Shown here: positions 1 to 10,652 of the stretch, in pieces
Position numbering within the stretch: the stretch's first letter is position 1
Layout of the letters: every line of letters starts with the position of its first letter
Assembly (NCBI GenBank): GCA_037349105.1
Contig: JAYJMM010000080.1
Span: 1,178,001-1,242,000, forward strand
DNA from: Limnomonas spitsbergensis
Taxonomy: Eukaryota > Chlorophyta > Chlorophyceae > Chlamydomonadales
DNA length: 64,000 bases
Direction of reading: 5' to 3'
Program-made: the position numbers and the translations under genes
Notes under the pieces: model-generated
What the model was told of the DNA's origin: nothing
The model's input: only the letters and a program-made list of their open reading frames with translations
The model's database searches: none

Positions 1-467
1 CTAGATGTCTCACGTCCTGCGTGGATGTCACACGCCCTGCGTGGATGTGGCCTCTTGCGTAGTGTCCGCTCAGCTCTGCGGTCCTGCGGGGATCCTTTGG
101 CACACCCACAAGATTTCAAACTTGGATGTTCTATCCACAAGTTCACTTCTGTCAATGATGAAGGCCGATTGGATCCACCTGATCACAATCTGCAGTCACA
201 CAGGTAATTATCTGCTGGGTGTATAAATCCACAGCCAGATCTTCAAGCCACTCCTGGACTCAACACGAGGCTGCCACGCTCAATGATTCTCAGGGTTTAA
301 CTTGGCAATCTCTCTCTGGAGATTACCACAGCAAAGTGCAGTTCAAACACTGTCCAAAGTCGTTTGTATGCAAACAAAATTCCAATTCCGCTGCACAAGC
401 ACCTTTAGTAGGAATTGGCAAATCAGGCTGATCAGGCTAGATCCACTTCGTCCCTTTCTAAAGGACA
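1..467. other. Unassigned sequence left of truncated LTR
   Basis: No convincing gene. The first ~60 bases repeat a CACGTCCTGCGTGGATGT-like word twice. At 446-467 lies a 22-base stretch that also occurs, in the opposite orientation, inside the adjacent truncated LTR (881-902), so the LTR edge looks rearranged rather than cleanly inserted. Confidence 0.4.
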
Positions 468-1110
468 CGCGATGTGCGCTTCAGGTCCGTGGCGGACTTC
501 TTTCCTCACGGCAGTGACGGACGCCTATGGGCAGACTCAGTGACTCTTCACTGGCTGCGAGTGCTCAGCGAGTTAAGCAGCTGAGCTGGATATTTGTATG
601 TATAGCAATGAACTATGGTAGCGTAGGCCTTCTGGCCGTCTGGGCGCGATCCAGCTGGGCTATGTTAAGGGCACTTACCGCGCGACTCGCGGTGAGGTTG
701 CCGGGACGTAGACTGCGTACTTCTTCTTCTGCAGGGTCTCGGTTCTCTACTGGGGTACTTGTCTCCATCTAGCTCAGCTGAGGCTGAGCTAGTCTTGACT
801 CGGGTTAAGGTACTGACTTATGTAAACGCTGTAGGTCTCATACAAGGATGACGGCCGGTGCTTGTTACAATAGAGGTCTGTCCTTTAGAAAGGGACGAAG
901 TAACTAGTTTAGGCAATTGCCGGGATACAGGGACCCGGCAGGCCCAATTCAGAGTACGGTAAATTATGCACTTCACCCTGCGTAAGCGGGTTTCTAGGTC
1001 TCAGTTCAAATCAGGAGACTCCGCAGAGAAGCTGCGGAGGCTCCGTGGCCGCTAGCGGTGGTTCAAACGGTTCTGTCACGTATACAATAATAATATAATA
1101 TACTGTGACA
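468..1110 (-). mobile_element. Truncated copy of a TGTCAC-type LTR (reverse orientation)
   Basis: This segment is the reverse complement of 4645-5280, with small differences such as an AT-rich expansion near 1083-1100. Read on the minus strand it begins TGTCACAG at 1110, the same LTR start as the intact copy at 4645, and stops matching at 468, so about 230 bases of the LTR 3' end are missing. The two copies flank the ankyrin ORF in inverted orientation, which makes the block look like one big transposon. The right copy has its own target duplication, so independent insertion is the better explanation. Confidence 0.75.
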
Positions 1111-2076
1111 GAAACCTTAGCTGAAAACTTTAAGATAGGCCGTCCACCTAGTCCACCAGCCCAGTGGTGTCGAGGCATTATCATTTTGTGACAGGCATTT
1201 TAGGGGAAATTTCAAGCAAGGAGCATTGCTTGAACTTTGGAGTCAGGCATGTTCATGTGTGTTAATTCTTGACATCCTAGCATTGGGATTCAGGGGGATA
1301 TACTCTAGATACTCTAGAGTGGTTATAGAGTGGTAACCTCACCAACTTAACTTATGAGGCGATTCACACCATCCAGAGCTTTTTGGCGACGAACCCCGGG
1401 GTTCGTCGCGAATGTGACTGCTGGCTGGTGACTGGGGTTCAGTTCGCCCAACCCCGGGTGTTGGGCACCCGGGGTTGAGGGAGGATTCGAAACTGTGCGT
1501 CCTGCCGAACCCCGCGCCTTGACGTGACGGATAACGTATAACGCATTTAGCACCGAAACCAAAGGGTGCGTCCTGCCAAACCCCGCGCCTTGAAAGAAAG
1601 AAAGAAAACGCCTGAGCGTGGCTTGAGGAATACGGGATTTTAAATGCCGTACACCGGGCGACAAAAAACCTGGTGGTTAAGGAGGGTCGTCTTGGGGTAC
1701 CGGACAATAATGGGCAGGGGAGCTTTCCAGACGGCGACGGGGGATGCGGATGACGTGTGACGCATTTAGCTCCGAGACCAAAGGGGGCGCGGAGCTGTTG
1801 GCGCCTGGATAAGGGTTTACCCCAAGGATATACACGCGTCGTCAGTAGAATTCACGCATTAGTGGGCCACTCACCCTCGGGACGTCCGGCTTGGGCGAGG
1901 CTTCACCGGCTCATCGCCTCATTCAGAATCTTGGTGAACCAGCTTCCTCCTTTCTTTCTTCCCCTACGAGCGATTTCGCCTATATCATTCGCAGTGGACC
2001 CCTGAAAATCTCCTCCACGCGGAAGGCACAGCCTTTTGCTCATATCCCTTATGAGCTTCAGCACACTGGAGATCCG
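1111..2076. other. Upstream region of the ankyrin ORF with hairpins and a dispersed repeat
   Basis: Contains a perfect 24-bp palindrome at 1386-1409, a second hairpin at about 1450-1476 (stem AACCCCGGGTG) and, at 1592-1740, one copy of a ~150-bp dispersed repeat described separately. A GACG..GCATTTAGC-type word is repeated at about 1525 and 1755. No promoter element can be named with confidence. Confidence 0.5.
1592..1740 (+). repeat. Dispersed ~150-bp repeat, copy 1
   Basis: Begins with a GAAA-tetramer run followed by AACGCCTGAGCGTGGCTTGA and ends near CCAGACGGCGACG. A near-identical copy in the same orientation lies at 56552-56705, just upstream of the CLASRP-like start codon. A shortened copy (about 15 bases deleted) lies at 11421-11483. 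Here it lies about 340 bases ahead of the ankyrin start codon. Confidence 0.85.
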
Positions 2077-3543
2077 ATGAGCAGAATGACCAGGGCGAAC
2101 GTTCGCAGGAACAAGAAAAGCTTGGGATTCCTGGGCTTACTACCGCATGAGCTCTTGGATGAGGTGGCGATTGAGGCTGGAGAGTGCAGTTTCTTCATGA
2201 GCTGCAAAGCCTTTAGCGGGTGTGGGACTGATGAGGTCAGGGCACAGGGCATGCTGCGCAAGCACGGCGAGAGGTCATCCATCCTTCGGATCCTGGCAAA
2301 CCAGACCCTCCTAGGCCAGGATGCAGACGATGCGAGGATGAAGAGGATGGCGAACCTGGTGCTGGGCTTCTCTAAGGAGGCACCGTGCATCCAAACGAGA
2401 AAGCTCCTGCTTTTTGAGGCGGTCAGAGGAGGCAGACAGGGCGTCATTCGTGAGCTCCTGACACGGCGGGATGCGGCCGGCCTGCGCGCCGATGTGGATA
2501 ACGGACGGGCGCTGGCAGTGGCCGCCGCAGCCGGGCAGGAGGGGTGCACGCAGCTGCTCCTGACTTTCACACATGCCCCACGTGCAGACGCCCTGGCGCT
2601 GCGCTCAGCGCTGGAGAGTAGGGAGTATGGCATTGCGCGGCTCCTGCTGAGCTCGACGGCTGCAGCCCGCCCGGAATCTACACTGGACGAGCTGGAGATC
2701 CTGCCTGACTACGATGTGCTTGTACAGCAGCTCCAGGTTCTGCACAGCAGTCCTGATGTGGTCAACGGGGTGCGGTCTCTGGGCAACTCGGTGGGTGTGC
2801 GGCGGCTGCTCAGTACTGTGACACCACGAGCTACAAATTTCGGGATGGCTCTGCATCTTCGCCACATGAAGCTTGCGCAGCTGTTGCTCAATGAAGCAGC
2901 CACGATGGACACGCAGGGCGTCATTCAAGAGCTTCACATTGCGGCTTCCTTCGGCCGCCTAGAGATTGTCAAGCTGCTGCTCACCAGCATGGACATTGCA
3001 GCAGCAGCAACAGCTGTCCCGCTGCTCCATGCAGTGAGGCAAGGCCATCTGGAGCTTGTGCAGCTGATTCTGGCCAACACGGCGGTTGCTGCAGACACCG
3101 AGGCAGTTGCAAGTGCACTCACAATAGCAAACAGGAGCGGCCACCTGGAGGTTGTGTTGTTGCTGCTGGCCAACACGGCTGTTGTTGAAAACACCTTGGC
3201 AGTCGCATGTGTGCTCGCAGTAGCGGCCCAGAGTGGCCACCTGGAGTTTGTGCAGTTGCTGCTGGCCAACACGGCGGTTGCTGCAAACACCATGGCAGTC
3301 GCATGTGTGTTCATATTCGCGGCTCAGAGCGGCCACATGGAGTTTGTGCAGTTGTTGCTGGCCAACACGGCGGTTGCTGTAGACTCCGCGATAGTTGCAA
3401 GTGCACTCACATTAGCGGCTCAGAATGGCCACATGGAGGTTGTGCAGCTGCTGCGCACCAACACCAACACCAAGGCTGTCGCCTCTACGCTCACCCTACA
3501 GGTGGACGATGAGGATCCGCTTGAGGGCGTGTTGCGTGCATAA
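2077..3543 (+). CDS. Ankyrin-repeat protein, intronless ORF
   Basis: A 488-residue open frame starting at the first in-frame ATG; the frame is open further upstream but has no earlier ATG. Residues ~15-50 contain LGLLPHELLDE followed by a Cys/Phe-rich helix, which resembles an F-box, though weakly. From about residue 105 onward there are ankyrin-like units; the last four (about 3070-3450) are nearly identical 32-residue units with the pattern ANTAV...SGHLE.VQLLL, repeated at DNA level every 96 bases. Ankyrin repeats are protein-binding scaffolds, and an F-box/ankyrin pairing would suggest a ubiquitin-ligase adaptor, but that is inference. Unlike the other genes here it has no introns and is surrounded by mobile DNA, so it could be a family member spread by retrotransposition or a transposon passenger. 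The stop is followed directly by AT-moderate non-coding sequence. Confidence 0.65.
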   Translation: MSRMTRANVRRNKKSLGFLGLLPHELLDEVAIEAGECSFFMSCKAFSGCGTDEVRAQGMLRKHGERSSILRILANQTLLGQDADDARMKRMANLVLGFSKEAPCIQTRKLLLFEAVRGGRQGVIRELLTRRDAAGLRADVDNGRALAVAAAAGQEGCTQLLLTFTHAPRADALALRSALESREYGIARLLLSSTAAARPESTLDELEILPDYDVLVQQLQVLHSSPDVVNGVRSLGNSVGVRRLLSTVTPRATNFGMALHLRHMKLAQLLLNEAATMDTQGVIQELHIAASFGRLEIVKLLLTSMDIAAAATAVPLLHAVRQGHLELVQLILANTAVAADTEAVASALTIANRSGHLEVVLLLLANTAVVENTLAVACVLAVAAQSGHLEFVQLLLANTAVAANTMAVACVFIFAAQSGHMEFVQLLLANTAVAVDSAIVASALTLAAQNGHMEVVQLLRTNTNTKAVASTLTLQVDDEDPLEGVLRA

Positions 3544-4479
3544 ATGCAGATTGGGTGCCCGGCCTTGTGAATTAGTATGCGGGGCCTTGCGTTTGGTATC
3601 CGTGAACCTGCCCTTGGTTTGGCTGTACTTTTCCCGTGCGAGGGAAACTGGACTTGCATAAGTATTTTTGCGTTGCCTGCCTGTATTCCAGCTGCACTCT
3701 GGTACAGTATCTGCCGCTTTGCCCTTTCCGTTTGAAGGTATGCAGGAGGTCATGCCCCCCTCAGCTGGTCTGGGCGTCTGTCTGGGCTGCATAGGCAGTG
3801 AAATACAGGCGGACTGTTTTGAGGACCTACAAGAGATTATGCCCCCCCCTCAGCTGGTCTGGCTGGGCTAGATAGGCAGTGAAATGAAGGAAGACCGTAT
3901 TGAAAGGGTAAATCTTTGCTCTTCCAGCACACTCTGCACTCGCCGTCACCCACTCGACGCTTTTTATTTATATGCCAGTCTCGACAAACGGGAATTACAT
4001 GTTATAATTAAGGGCTCAATTCCACTTGGGCGCTTGCCGGAATATCTTATGGTGGCGGTTTATCTGGTTGGGCGTGGCTGCAGCCACTGGCCGGAAAAAC
4101 CGAAAATGCCATTCCGCTTGTCTCCCTCTAGTTAGGCGCCCACACGGCCAAGCATGTTTTGAGCAGGGCCCAGAGGTGTCACGTCATTGAATCTAGAGTG
4201 GTTGGAGGCCAGGCTTCCTTGCCTTTATCGTGTGCCACTTTAATTTAGTGTTAGTGGGCCACGCGCCCCCAAAGATACGGCATACGTAATTTCTACCGCC
4301 GCTAAGTTGGAATAATAACCAAAATGTACGGTACTTGGATAGTGGGTTTGGATTGCTCGTCACTACTGTCCGTTCAGCCAGCTAGCTGACTATCATCGTT
4401 ACGGTAGTCTACCATTAATTGTTAATGAGTCGAATATTCGACCCATGTGCCTTGTTGTCGCCCAAGAGTAACACAACAT
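3544..4479. other. Intergenic, dispersed repeats
   Basis: Holds two ~90-base direct repeats of GAGGTCATGCCCCCCTCAGC type (about 3745-3885), one member of repeat family B at 4012-4125 (contains CAATTCCACTTGGGCGC) and one member of repeat family A at 4131-4193 (contains GAGCAGGGCCCAGAGGTGT). No gene seen. Confidence 0.6.
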
Positions 4480-6031
4480 AAATTAGAGACTAGCTCAATG
4501 CCACTATCAAGCTACCATTGAAGTCATGCGCTTTCTTGGCACCCAACCAAGGGGCGGTAGAAAAAGTGTGATATCTGGACCAAGCTCAATGTCACCATCA
4601 AGCTACCATTGAACATATACGCCTTCTTGGCCCCGCAGGGAAAGTGTCACGGTATATTACAGTATACGTGACAGAACCGTTTAGACCGCAGTTAGCAGCC
4701 GCGGGACCTCCGCAGCTTATCTGCGGAGTCTCCTGATTTGAACCGAGACCTAGAAACCCGCTTACGCAGAACAAATTAGCAGCTGTCTCCGTACTCTGAA
4801 TTAGGGCTTGCCGGGTCCCTGTATCCCGGCAATTGCCTAACTAGTTACTTCGTCCCTTTCTAAAGGACAGACCTCTATTGTAACAAGCACCGGCCGTCAT
4901 CCTTGTATGAGACCTACAGCGTTCAAATAAGTCAGTACCTTAATCCGAGTCAAGACTAGTTCAGCCTCAGCCGAACTAGCTGGAGACAAGTACCCCAGTA
5001 GAGAACCGAGACCCTGCAGAAGAAGAAGTACGCAGTCTACGTCCCGGCAACCTCACCGCGAGTCGCGCGGTAAGTGCCCTTAACATAGCCCAGCTGGATC
5101 GCGCCCAGACGGCCAGAAGGCCTACGCTACCTTAGTCAATTGCTATACATACAAATATCCAGCTCAGCTGCTTAACTCGCTGAGCACTCGCTGCCAGTGA
5201 AGAGTCACTGAGTCTGCCCGTAGGCGTCCGTCACTGCCGTGAGGAAAGAAGTCCGCCACGGACCTGAAGCGCACATCGCGAGTAATGTAGTAGGGGCGGT
5301 ACCCACGAGACAGAAACCTCCAGTCAGAGACATCCAGTTAGGGGCTCCCAGTTACAGTTATCTTGTTAACAGCCCTTGTATGTAGTACAAGGAGCATGAG
5401 TGTACGGCGCTGTACCGTATTTGTGAGTAGAGGACACCTCTCTAAGGTGTCCTGACCGGAGTTTACGGTATTTACCATAGTATTGCAGTTACTGCTTTAT
5501 GGTGCGACAAAAGTAATACAGCCTAATATCTGGAATCAGCTCAGTGCATGTCACCATGACGCTACCTTCTTGGTGCCACATGCACAGCACACAAGTCTGT
5601 TATGGAACTAGCTCAATGTCACCGTAAAGCTACCATTGGACACATGCGCTTCATGGAGCCAAAAGGACCATCAAAAAGTGACATTTGGAATAAGTCAAAA
5701 TCACTGCCAAGCTACGAGCGGACAGATGCGCCTTTGTGGCACCACATGGACTAAACAAACTGATATCTGGAATTAGCGCATTGTAACCATCAAGATTTAT
5801 TGGACAAATCATGTGCCTTCTTGGCCGCTTGGCACCACCGGGACTGTAAAAAACTGATACTGGAATCAGCTCAAAACCACTGTGAAGCTATCATTGGACT
5901 CATGTAGTCATGTCCATAGCACCACAGGGACCGCACAAAAGTGATATCCGGAAGTAGCTCAATGTCACGATCAAGCTACCATGGACGAATGCGCCTTTTT
6001 GGCGCCACAGGGACAGTAAACAAATCTGGAA
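4480..6031. repeat. ~95-bp tandem array: amplified 3' end of the Smr gene, split by a solo LTR
   Basis: Diverged units of about 95 bases, each containing AGCTCAATGTCACNATCAAGC and TACCATTGGACTCATGCGCC, run from 4480 to 4640 and resume at 5514-6031. The unit nearest the Smr gene overlaps the last coding bases: read on the minus strand it encodes the terminal ESNGSLIVTLS and stop. The array is therefore a tandem amplification of that gene's last coding bases plus 3' UTR. The 865-base LTR at 4645-5509 interrupts one unit. Confidence 0.8.
4645..5509 (+). mobile_element. Solo LTR of an LTR retrotransposon
   Basis: Begins TGTCACGG and ends GGTGCGACA, so it has the usual TG...CA ends within a short imperfect terminal inverted repeat (TGTCAC/GCGACA). 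It is flanked by AAAG on both sides (4641-4644 and 5510-5513), a 4-base target duplication; one more base may match imperfectly. It sits inside the ~95-bp tandem array, whose period resumes on the far side. No internal retrotransposon genes are present, so this is a solo LTR left by recombination. A truncated inverted copy is at 468-1110. Confidence 0.85.
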
Positions 6032-9000
6032 TCAGCTCAATGTCACGATCAAGCTACCATTGGACTCATTATCCGCATCCTCCTGCCACTTCATCCGGTT
6101 TTCTTTCAGCCATTTCTCGACGGCTGGTCGGAGCTTCGGCCCACCTGCACAAATAGGCACGGGACGAAGCTGGGATTAAGCGCACAATGTTTATTTCAGT
6201 GTGCCTCAGCTACAGTTCAGCTACAGTTCAGCACTATCCAATGATCCCACAGCCGGGGCGGCCTAGTGCATTTTGATCCTACGGCCGGACAGGCCTAGTA
6301 GCGCGGCACACCCTCCTGTTGGAGCCACGAGTTGTAGGCCGGCCTAGTTTTTTGTTTTCCCCCCCATCGGCACAGTGGGGGCTGCCCAGAGGCAAGCCAG
6401 TGGCCTGGTGCAAACTAACGAGAACACTGATGCACATGCACTGACTAACATTGCAACAGCAATTGAAAAAACAGGGAATCTGACCTCTCAGTGCGTGGCC
6501 CTCGTATGATCCATGGTAGCAAAGTCTGGCTAAACCTGTGCCTTTTTGTGCCAGATTTGACCTCGGCAGTGCCATCCGGCTTAACCTGTGTTATATTATG
6601 CTACCTTGGTATAAACCTCACGCACCTGGTCCCGAGTGGTGGCCGGCCCCTACAATTATCCGCAGCGTCGGCAGGCCCTTCTTCATGCCCGACACCACTT
6701 GCTCCTCCACCACAACCAATGCCTCATTCACCAGCAGGCCATGGAGGTCAATAGTGCCTGTGTGGTGCAAAAATAGTATGGTGATGCGTGGCAAAAAGGA
6801 GTGATAAAGAGTAGCACATGCTTTGTTTATGAAGAGGCTGTGCTGATCAATGGTGCATCTGTGAGAAAGAGTTACAAGAGGGACACAATGAAGTGATGAA
6901 GCGTGAGGAGTGACGACAAGGGAGTGATGAAGAGTCAATTGAAATGAGCAAGCCATACATGTCGATTGCGCCTGCATGACCGTTAGGAACGGTGAGCGGA
7001 AACCGGTAGAAGTTGGCAATAATCAAGCCGTGCAGGTCTGTGATGCCTTCATGAAGTAGAAGAGTAATAAAGAGTACACACATGGCAATCGGCAGTAATG
7101 AAGAGCGTCCCGTGGCAATGAGTGATAAACTAGCCACGCATGTCGATGATACATGCAAGGTAATTAGGGGAGATGAAGAGTTATGCGTGATTTGAGGCGA
7201 CTGTGCGGCCACCAAAGGGCTGGTGAGGACCAAACCTTGACCGGTCTTGAAGCCGGGAGGGGACCAAGCAGCAGGCCCATGCAGCCGAAGGCCGGGATGC
7301 GGCTGGATTGAAGCTGAAGCGCCCAAAAATAAGCCGAGCTGGCGAGCTCATTGCATCCTTCAACCACACACCATATATTATTACTATTCAATTATCCGTT
7401 TACGAAAAGGGAGGGCATGCTATTTCAAACATGCTGTCAGTACCTTCCGGCTGGTCCTTGTTTTTTGCAGCGAAGATAGCGTTTGCCGCTTTGGCTTGAG
7501 CCGCCTTCATGGCGGTCTGCTCCGTGTGGCCCTGGGTGGACAGCGCTTTGGCCTTCGCACCATCTCCCGCCTGCAGCAACATGATAAGAACGATTTTGGT
7601 GGACACTCAATAGTAGTGGACATAGTATTGACCCTCGCCCCATCTCCCGATGAGATTGCGGTGGACACAGGGTAGCAGACTAGCAGCAGTGGGAAGAGTA
7701 TTGAACCTTGCCCCAGTGCCCCACCCCCTGCCTGCGGCAACAAATAATTAGTGTTCCAGTGCATTTCAAAAGAGTTCGCTAAACCCTAAACCCAAATAAT
7801 AAGTGTTTCAATGCAATTCAAAAATACACCAAAGGCAGAGTTCCTGGGCCCTGTCCCCATCTCCAGCCTGTGGCAGCAAACAAACAGAAAGGCAATCCGC
7901 GTAGCCAGAGCTTCAGCCTTCGCTCCCTGTCCCCCTTACGGCAATAAGGACAGGGTGGACACAATATGTGTTGGTCTCGCCTCCATCTCCCACTAGGCCA
8001 CTAGAGACAACAAAAATACACCTTTTAATATACGTATCACAGTTGGGGGCCTGTCTACAACTCCATCCCGCGGCAACAGACAAGCAAAATGTAATCAGCA
8101 TGGACACAGCAGTGGCCTTGGCTCCATCTCCTGCCTTCCGCCACAAATAAACAGGTTGGACAGAGTTAAACCCTAGGCTCCACATACGGCAGCAAATAAA
8201 AAACAAACCAGAGTGAACTGAGTTTTGGAACTCCTGATTTCCTTACCCGAGCATGTGGGCTAATGGGCTCACCTCTGTTTAGTGCGCCCAGCCTCTACCT
8301 CCAATTTGCCTATTTATGAGTTGCACTCGCAGTATCGAGGAAACCTCCGGTTTGCCTTAGCAGCTCATCCTCCCCTCCCTCCTAAATCCCATGTGATCCC
8401 ACAGCCACCCACCCTACCCAGCCAAACGGGTGGCTTTCTTAACAGTCAAAGCTTCACCCTCCCTCCTACTCATCCCCTCCCTCCTATTGACCTTATGAGC
8501 CGCACTCGCCGCATCAAATAACTCGTGCATCCTCTTCGCATGCTGGTCCCCCTCCTTTCTGTGCTTGTCCCTGCAAGCAGTTGGGACAAGGTCGCATGCT
8601 ATAACGGCACACAAGGCAGCATTTCTTGCACGGTCATAACTTCTGTATCCTACCCAGTGAGACCCAGGCACAGTCACAGTCAGATCAAGGCACAGTCAGA
8701 TCAAATGCATCTTTGAGGCATGCAGATGACACAACGCTCTGTACTGCTCCTTGCAAGCAGATGGGAAATTGTCTCATGCTATCGCTGCACACAAGGCAGC
8801 AGCACTTGCCCGGTGAGACCTAGCACATGTTTGAGGCATGCAAAGGACCCTTCGCTCTGCGCGACATTCTGCAAGCAGTTGGGAAATCGTCTCATGCTGC
8901 CACTGTGCAGGGAGCACACAACCAAAGATCTCATGCGGTCAGTGCGCACTTTGCAGAAGGCAGCACCTGCCGCCAGGACCATACTAAGATGTGGGTTCAG

Positions 9001-10652
9001 CCCTGCGCGCCATGCATGCATGGCGCACAATGACTTTCGCATGCGTATAGCATACAGCAGGGGCTTTCAGGACAGGAGCTTCAAACCACCCAATACCGGT
9101 GATATCGCTTTTTTGAACAGTGACCAGCTTCGCTTCAGCCCACCACGGGGCCTTTCAGCGGTGGGAATTACCAATGACACTTCTTTCCGGACAGTTACCC
9201 CTTTCTCTGTCGAAAATTCCACCCAGCCCCTGAAACGGATTTCCCCCAGCTAGCATCCAATTAGAGTGCTGCTGCTCCTAAGGGGATCATCCTGCCAGCC
9301 GCAGTGTTTTCCATGCAACAGCTGGTACTCCACTGTTTCGCCGGCAGTAGATCACTGTTAAGCTTAGTGTGCTCCAGCTACAAACTGGCCGATGGGGCTT
9401 GGTGCAGCAAGCCCTGCTGCTTAAGCTGTTCAGCCGAAGGCCACTAGCCGATGGCCGGCAAGATTTGGTCCCCATTGGCACAAAGATAGCTGTCCTGCAT
9501 TTCCTCTATTGCGCACACACACACAAAGTATTAAGCACATCTGCCCTCCTAGGATATAGTTATCCACCCCATGCTTATTCAGGGTCTACAAATATGTGAG
9601 GGAGCTTGCTTCATCCATGCAATTTTTGTCCCTCGACCCCCAGAGAAAGCTGACTGGCTTTTCTCTGTTTGTGGCCTCTCTTTCTATCTTTTTTACTGGT
9701 CTGCACTGCCAGGCTGTTTTGAAAGAGGCTCGTGAGTGGCTACGCTGATGCTGAAATGATAACTGACAGCACGCTGTACAAGACGCAGACTCGGAGAGGC
9801 ACGATTGGCCATGCTACTTCTGCGCCATGCAACTCAGCAGGAGAAACAGGAGAAATACAGGTGGCCATGCATCACAGGCCATGCATCACAGGCCATGCAT
9901 CACAGGCCATGCATCACAGGCCATGCATCACAGGCCATGCATCACAGGCCATGCATCACAGGCCATGCATCACAGGCCATGCATCACAGGCCATGCATCA
10001 CAGGCCATGCATCACAGGCCATGCATCTCCAAGCTCCATGCAACTCAGCATCATCAGGCAGATGGAACTCCTACTGCAAGCTGTCATGTACCGGTACTGA
10101 TTTGCTCATGCGCAGTATCATGCAGTCCATGAGAGTGTGGGCATGCACATTTACGTGCATAGCCTATGATGAGAGCAAAGCCCTTTAACATTTGCGCAGC
10201 CAATCACTAGCGTGTGCGGGCACTAACACGTGTCCACAGCCTGGGGGGAAACTCTGGCATGGTGCATGTGGGGCTCCAAAGATAGGACATCCAATTATGG
10301 ATGCCACCTCTCATTTCGTCATTTGGCAACCCTGCTCGGGAGCTGCGTGTGTCATGCGTCTTTGGTCCAACTACCGGTGGATGTGGATCTTGGGTGCGAA
10401 GCGCTGGGGTCAGCAATTCAACAATTCTCACCACAGCGTCTCGGTTTCTGCCGTGGATTCCTCTAGCGTCTTTCGAGGAGGCTCCGGTGACGTTGGGCGA
10501 GACGGGGGCGGGGGCGTGGGCTGGGTCCGGGGCGGGGGCTCGGTCTGGGGTGGCGCTGGATGCTGATCCGGACTAGGCTTGATGTCATCGAAGTTAGCCT
10601 TGCCATCCTGCTGCTGCTTCGGTTGACCTAGGCAGGACAAGCAGCTGCCCAT
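6032..10652 (-). CDS. Smr-domain (DUF1771-Smr) protein with N-terminal acylation motif, 5 exons
   Basis: Exons on the minus strand, all GT-AG and phase-compatible: 10652-10432, 8570-8492, 7570-7444, 6757-6626, 6144-6032; they give 223 residues. The N-terminus MGSCLSC fits N-myristoylation of Gly2 with nearby palmitoylatable cysteines, implying membrane attachment. Residues ~20-73 are Pro-rich linker. Residues ~75-140 match DUF1771 (KRMHELFDAASAAHK, then AGDGAKAKALS and a helix ending IFAAKN). Residues 144-223 are the Smr domain: IDLHGL at 145-150, LRIIVGAGHHS at 174-184, KLRPAVEKWL next. Smr domains of this type bind or cleave nucleic acid, and the LDxHGxxxxEA pattern is here IDLHGLLVNEA. The gene diverges from the FAD gene across 3.6 kb of repeats. 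Its introns are packed with degenerate copies of its own exon edges. Exon 1 to exon 2 joining rests on phase (TG+G gives Trp74) and needs transcript support. Confidence 0.85.
6820..7170 (-). repeat. Echo copies of Smr exon 4 start
   Basis: Four decayed copies upstream of the real exon start (6757), each at an acceptor-like site. Minus-strand readings include TIDQHSLFIN (~6850), AIDMYGLLIS (~6970), ITDLHGLIIA (~7040) and IIDMRG followed by a stop (~7150), against TIDLHGLLVN in the real exon. Copies are about 80-110 bases apart. Confidence 0.8.
7600..8140 (-). repeat. Echo copies of Smr exon 3 start
   Basis: At least five decayed copies of the exon start AGDGAKAKALS lie in the intron 5' of the real exon (7570). 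Minus-strand readings include SGDGARVNTMS (~7640), AGGGALGQGS (~7720), AGDGDRAQ (~7860), GDGGETN (~7985) and AGDGAKATAVS (~8130). Most keep a GCAG- or CAG-like acceptor. Spacing is about 80-150 bases. Confidence 0.8.
8740..8990 (-). repeat. Echo copies of Smr exon 2 acceptor
   Basis: Two copies of the acceptor region CTGCTTGCAG with surrounding sequence (around 8755 and 8870) repeat the boundary at 8570, including the CAACTGCTTGC tract and neighbouring TGAGACGATTTCCC-like bases. Reading frames are broken. Confidence 0.65.
9864..10027. repeat. 14-bp minisatellite in Smr intron 1
   Basis: About eleven perfect copies of CATGCATCACAGGC. Because 14 is not a multiple of 3 and the unit has no stop, all three plus-strand frames stay open and encode a meaningless repetitive peptide. 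Confidence 0.95.

Noticed and set aside
2058..3336. Several minus-strand ORFs across the ankyrin gene
   Set aside because: Shadows of the GC-rich repetitive coding sequence; no motifs.
468..5281. A single 4.8-kb transposon with 0.6-kb terminal inverted repeats carrying the ankyrin gene
   Set aside because: The right copy has complete TG...CA ends and its own AAAG duplication within a tandem array, and the left copy is truncated; two separate LTR insertions explain this better.
9864..10027. CRISPR-like array
   Set aside because: Direct 14-base tandem repeats without spacers, in an intron of a eukaryotic gene.
9732..10188. Three overlapping His/Met-rich ORFs
   Set aside because: Translation of a 14-bp tandem repeat in Smr intron 1.
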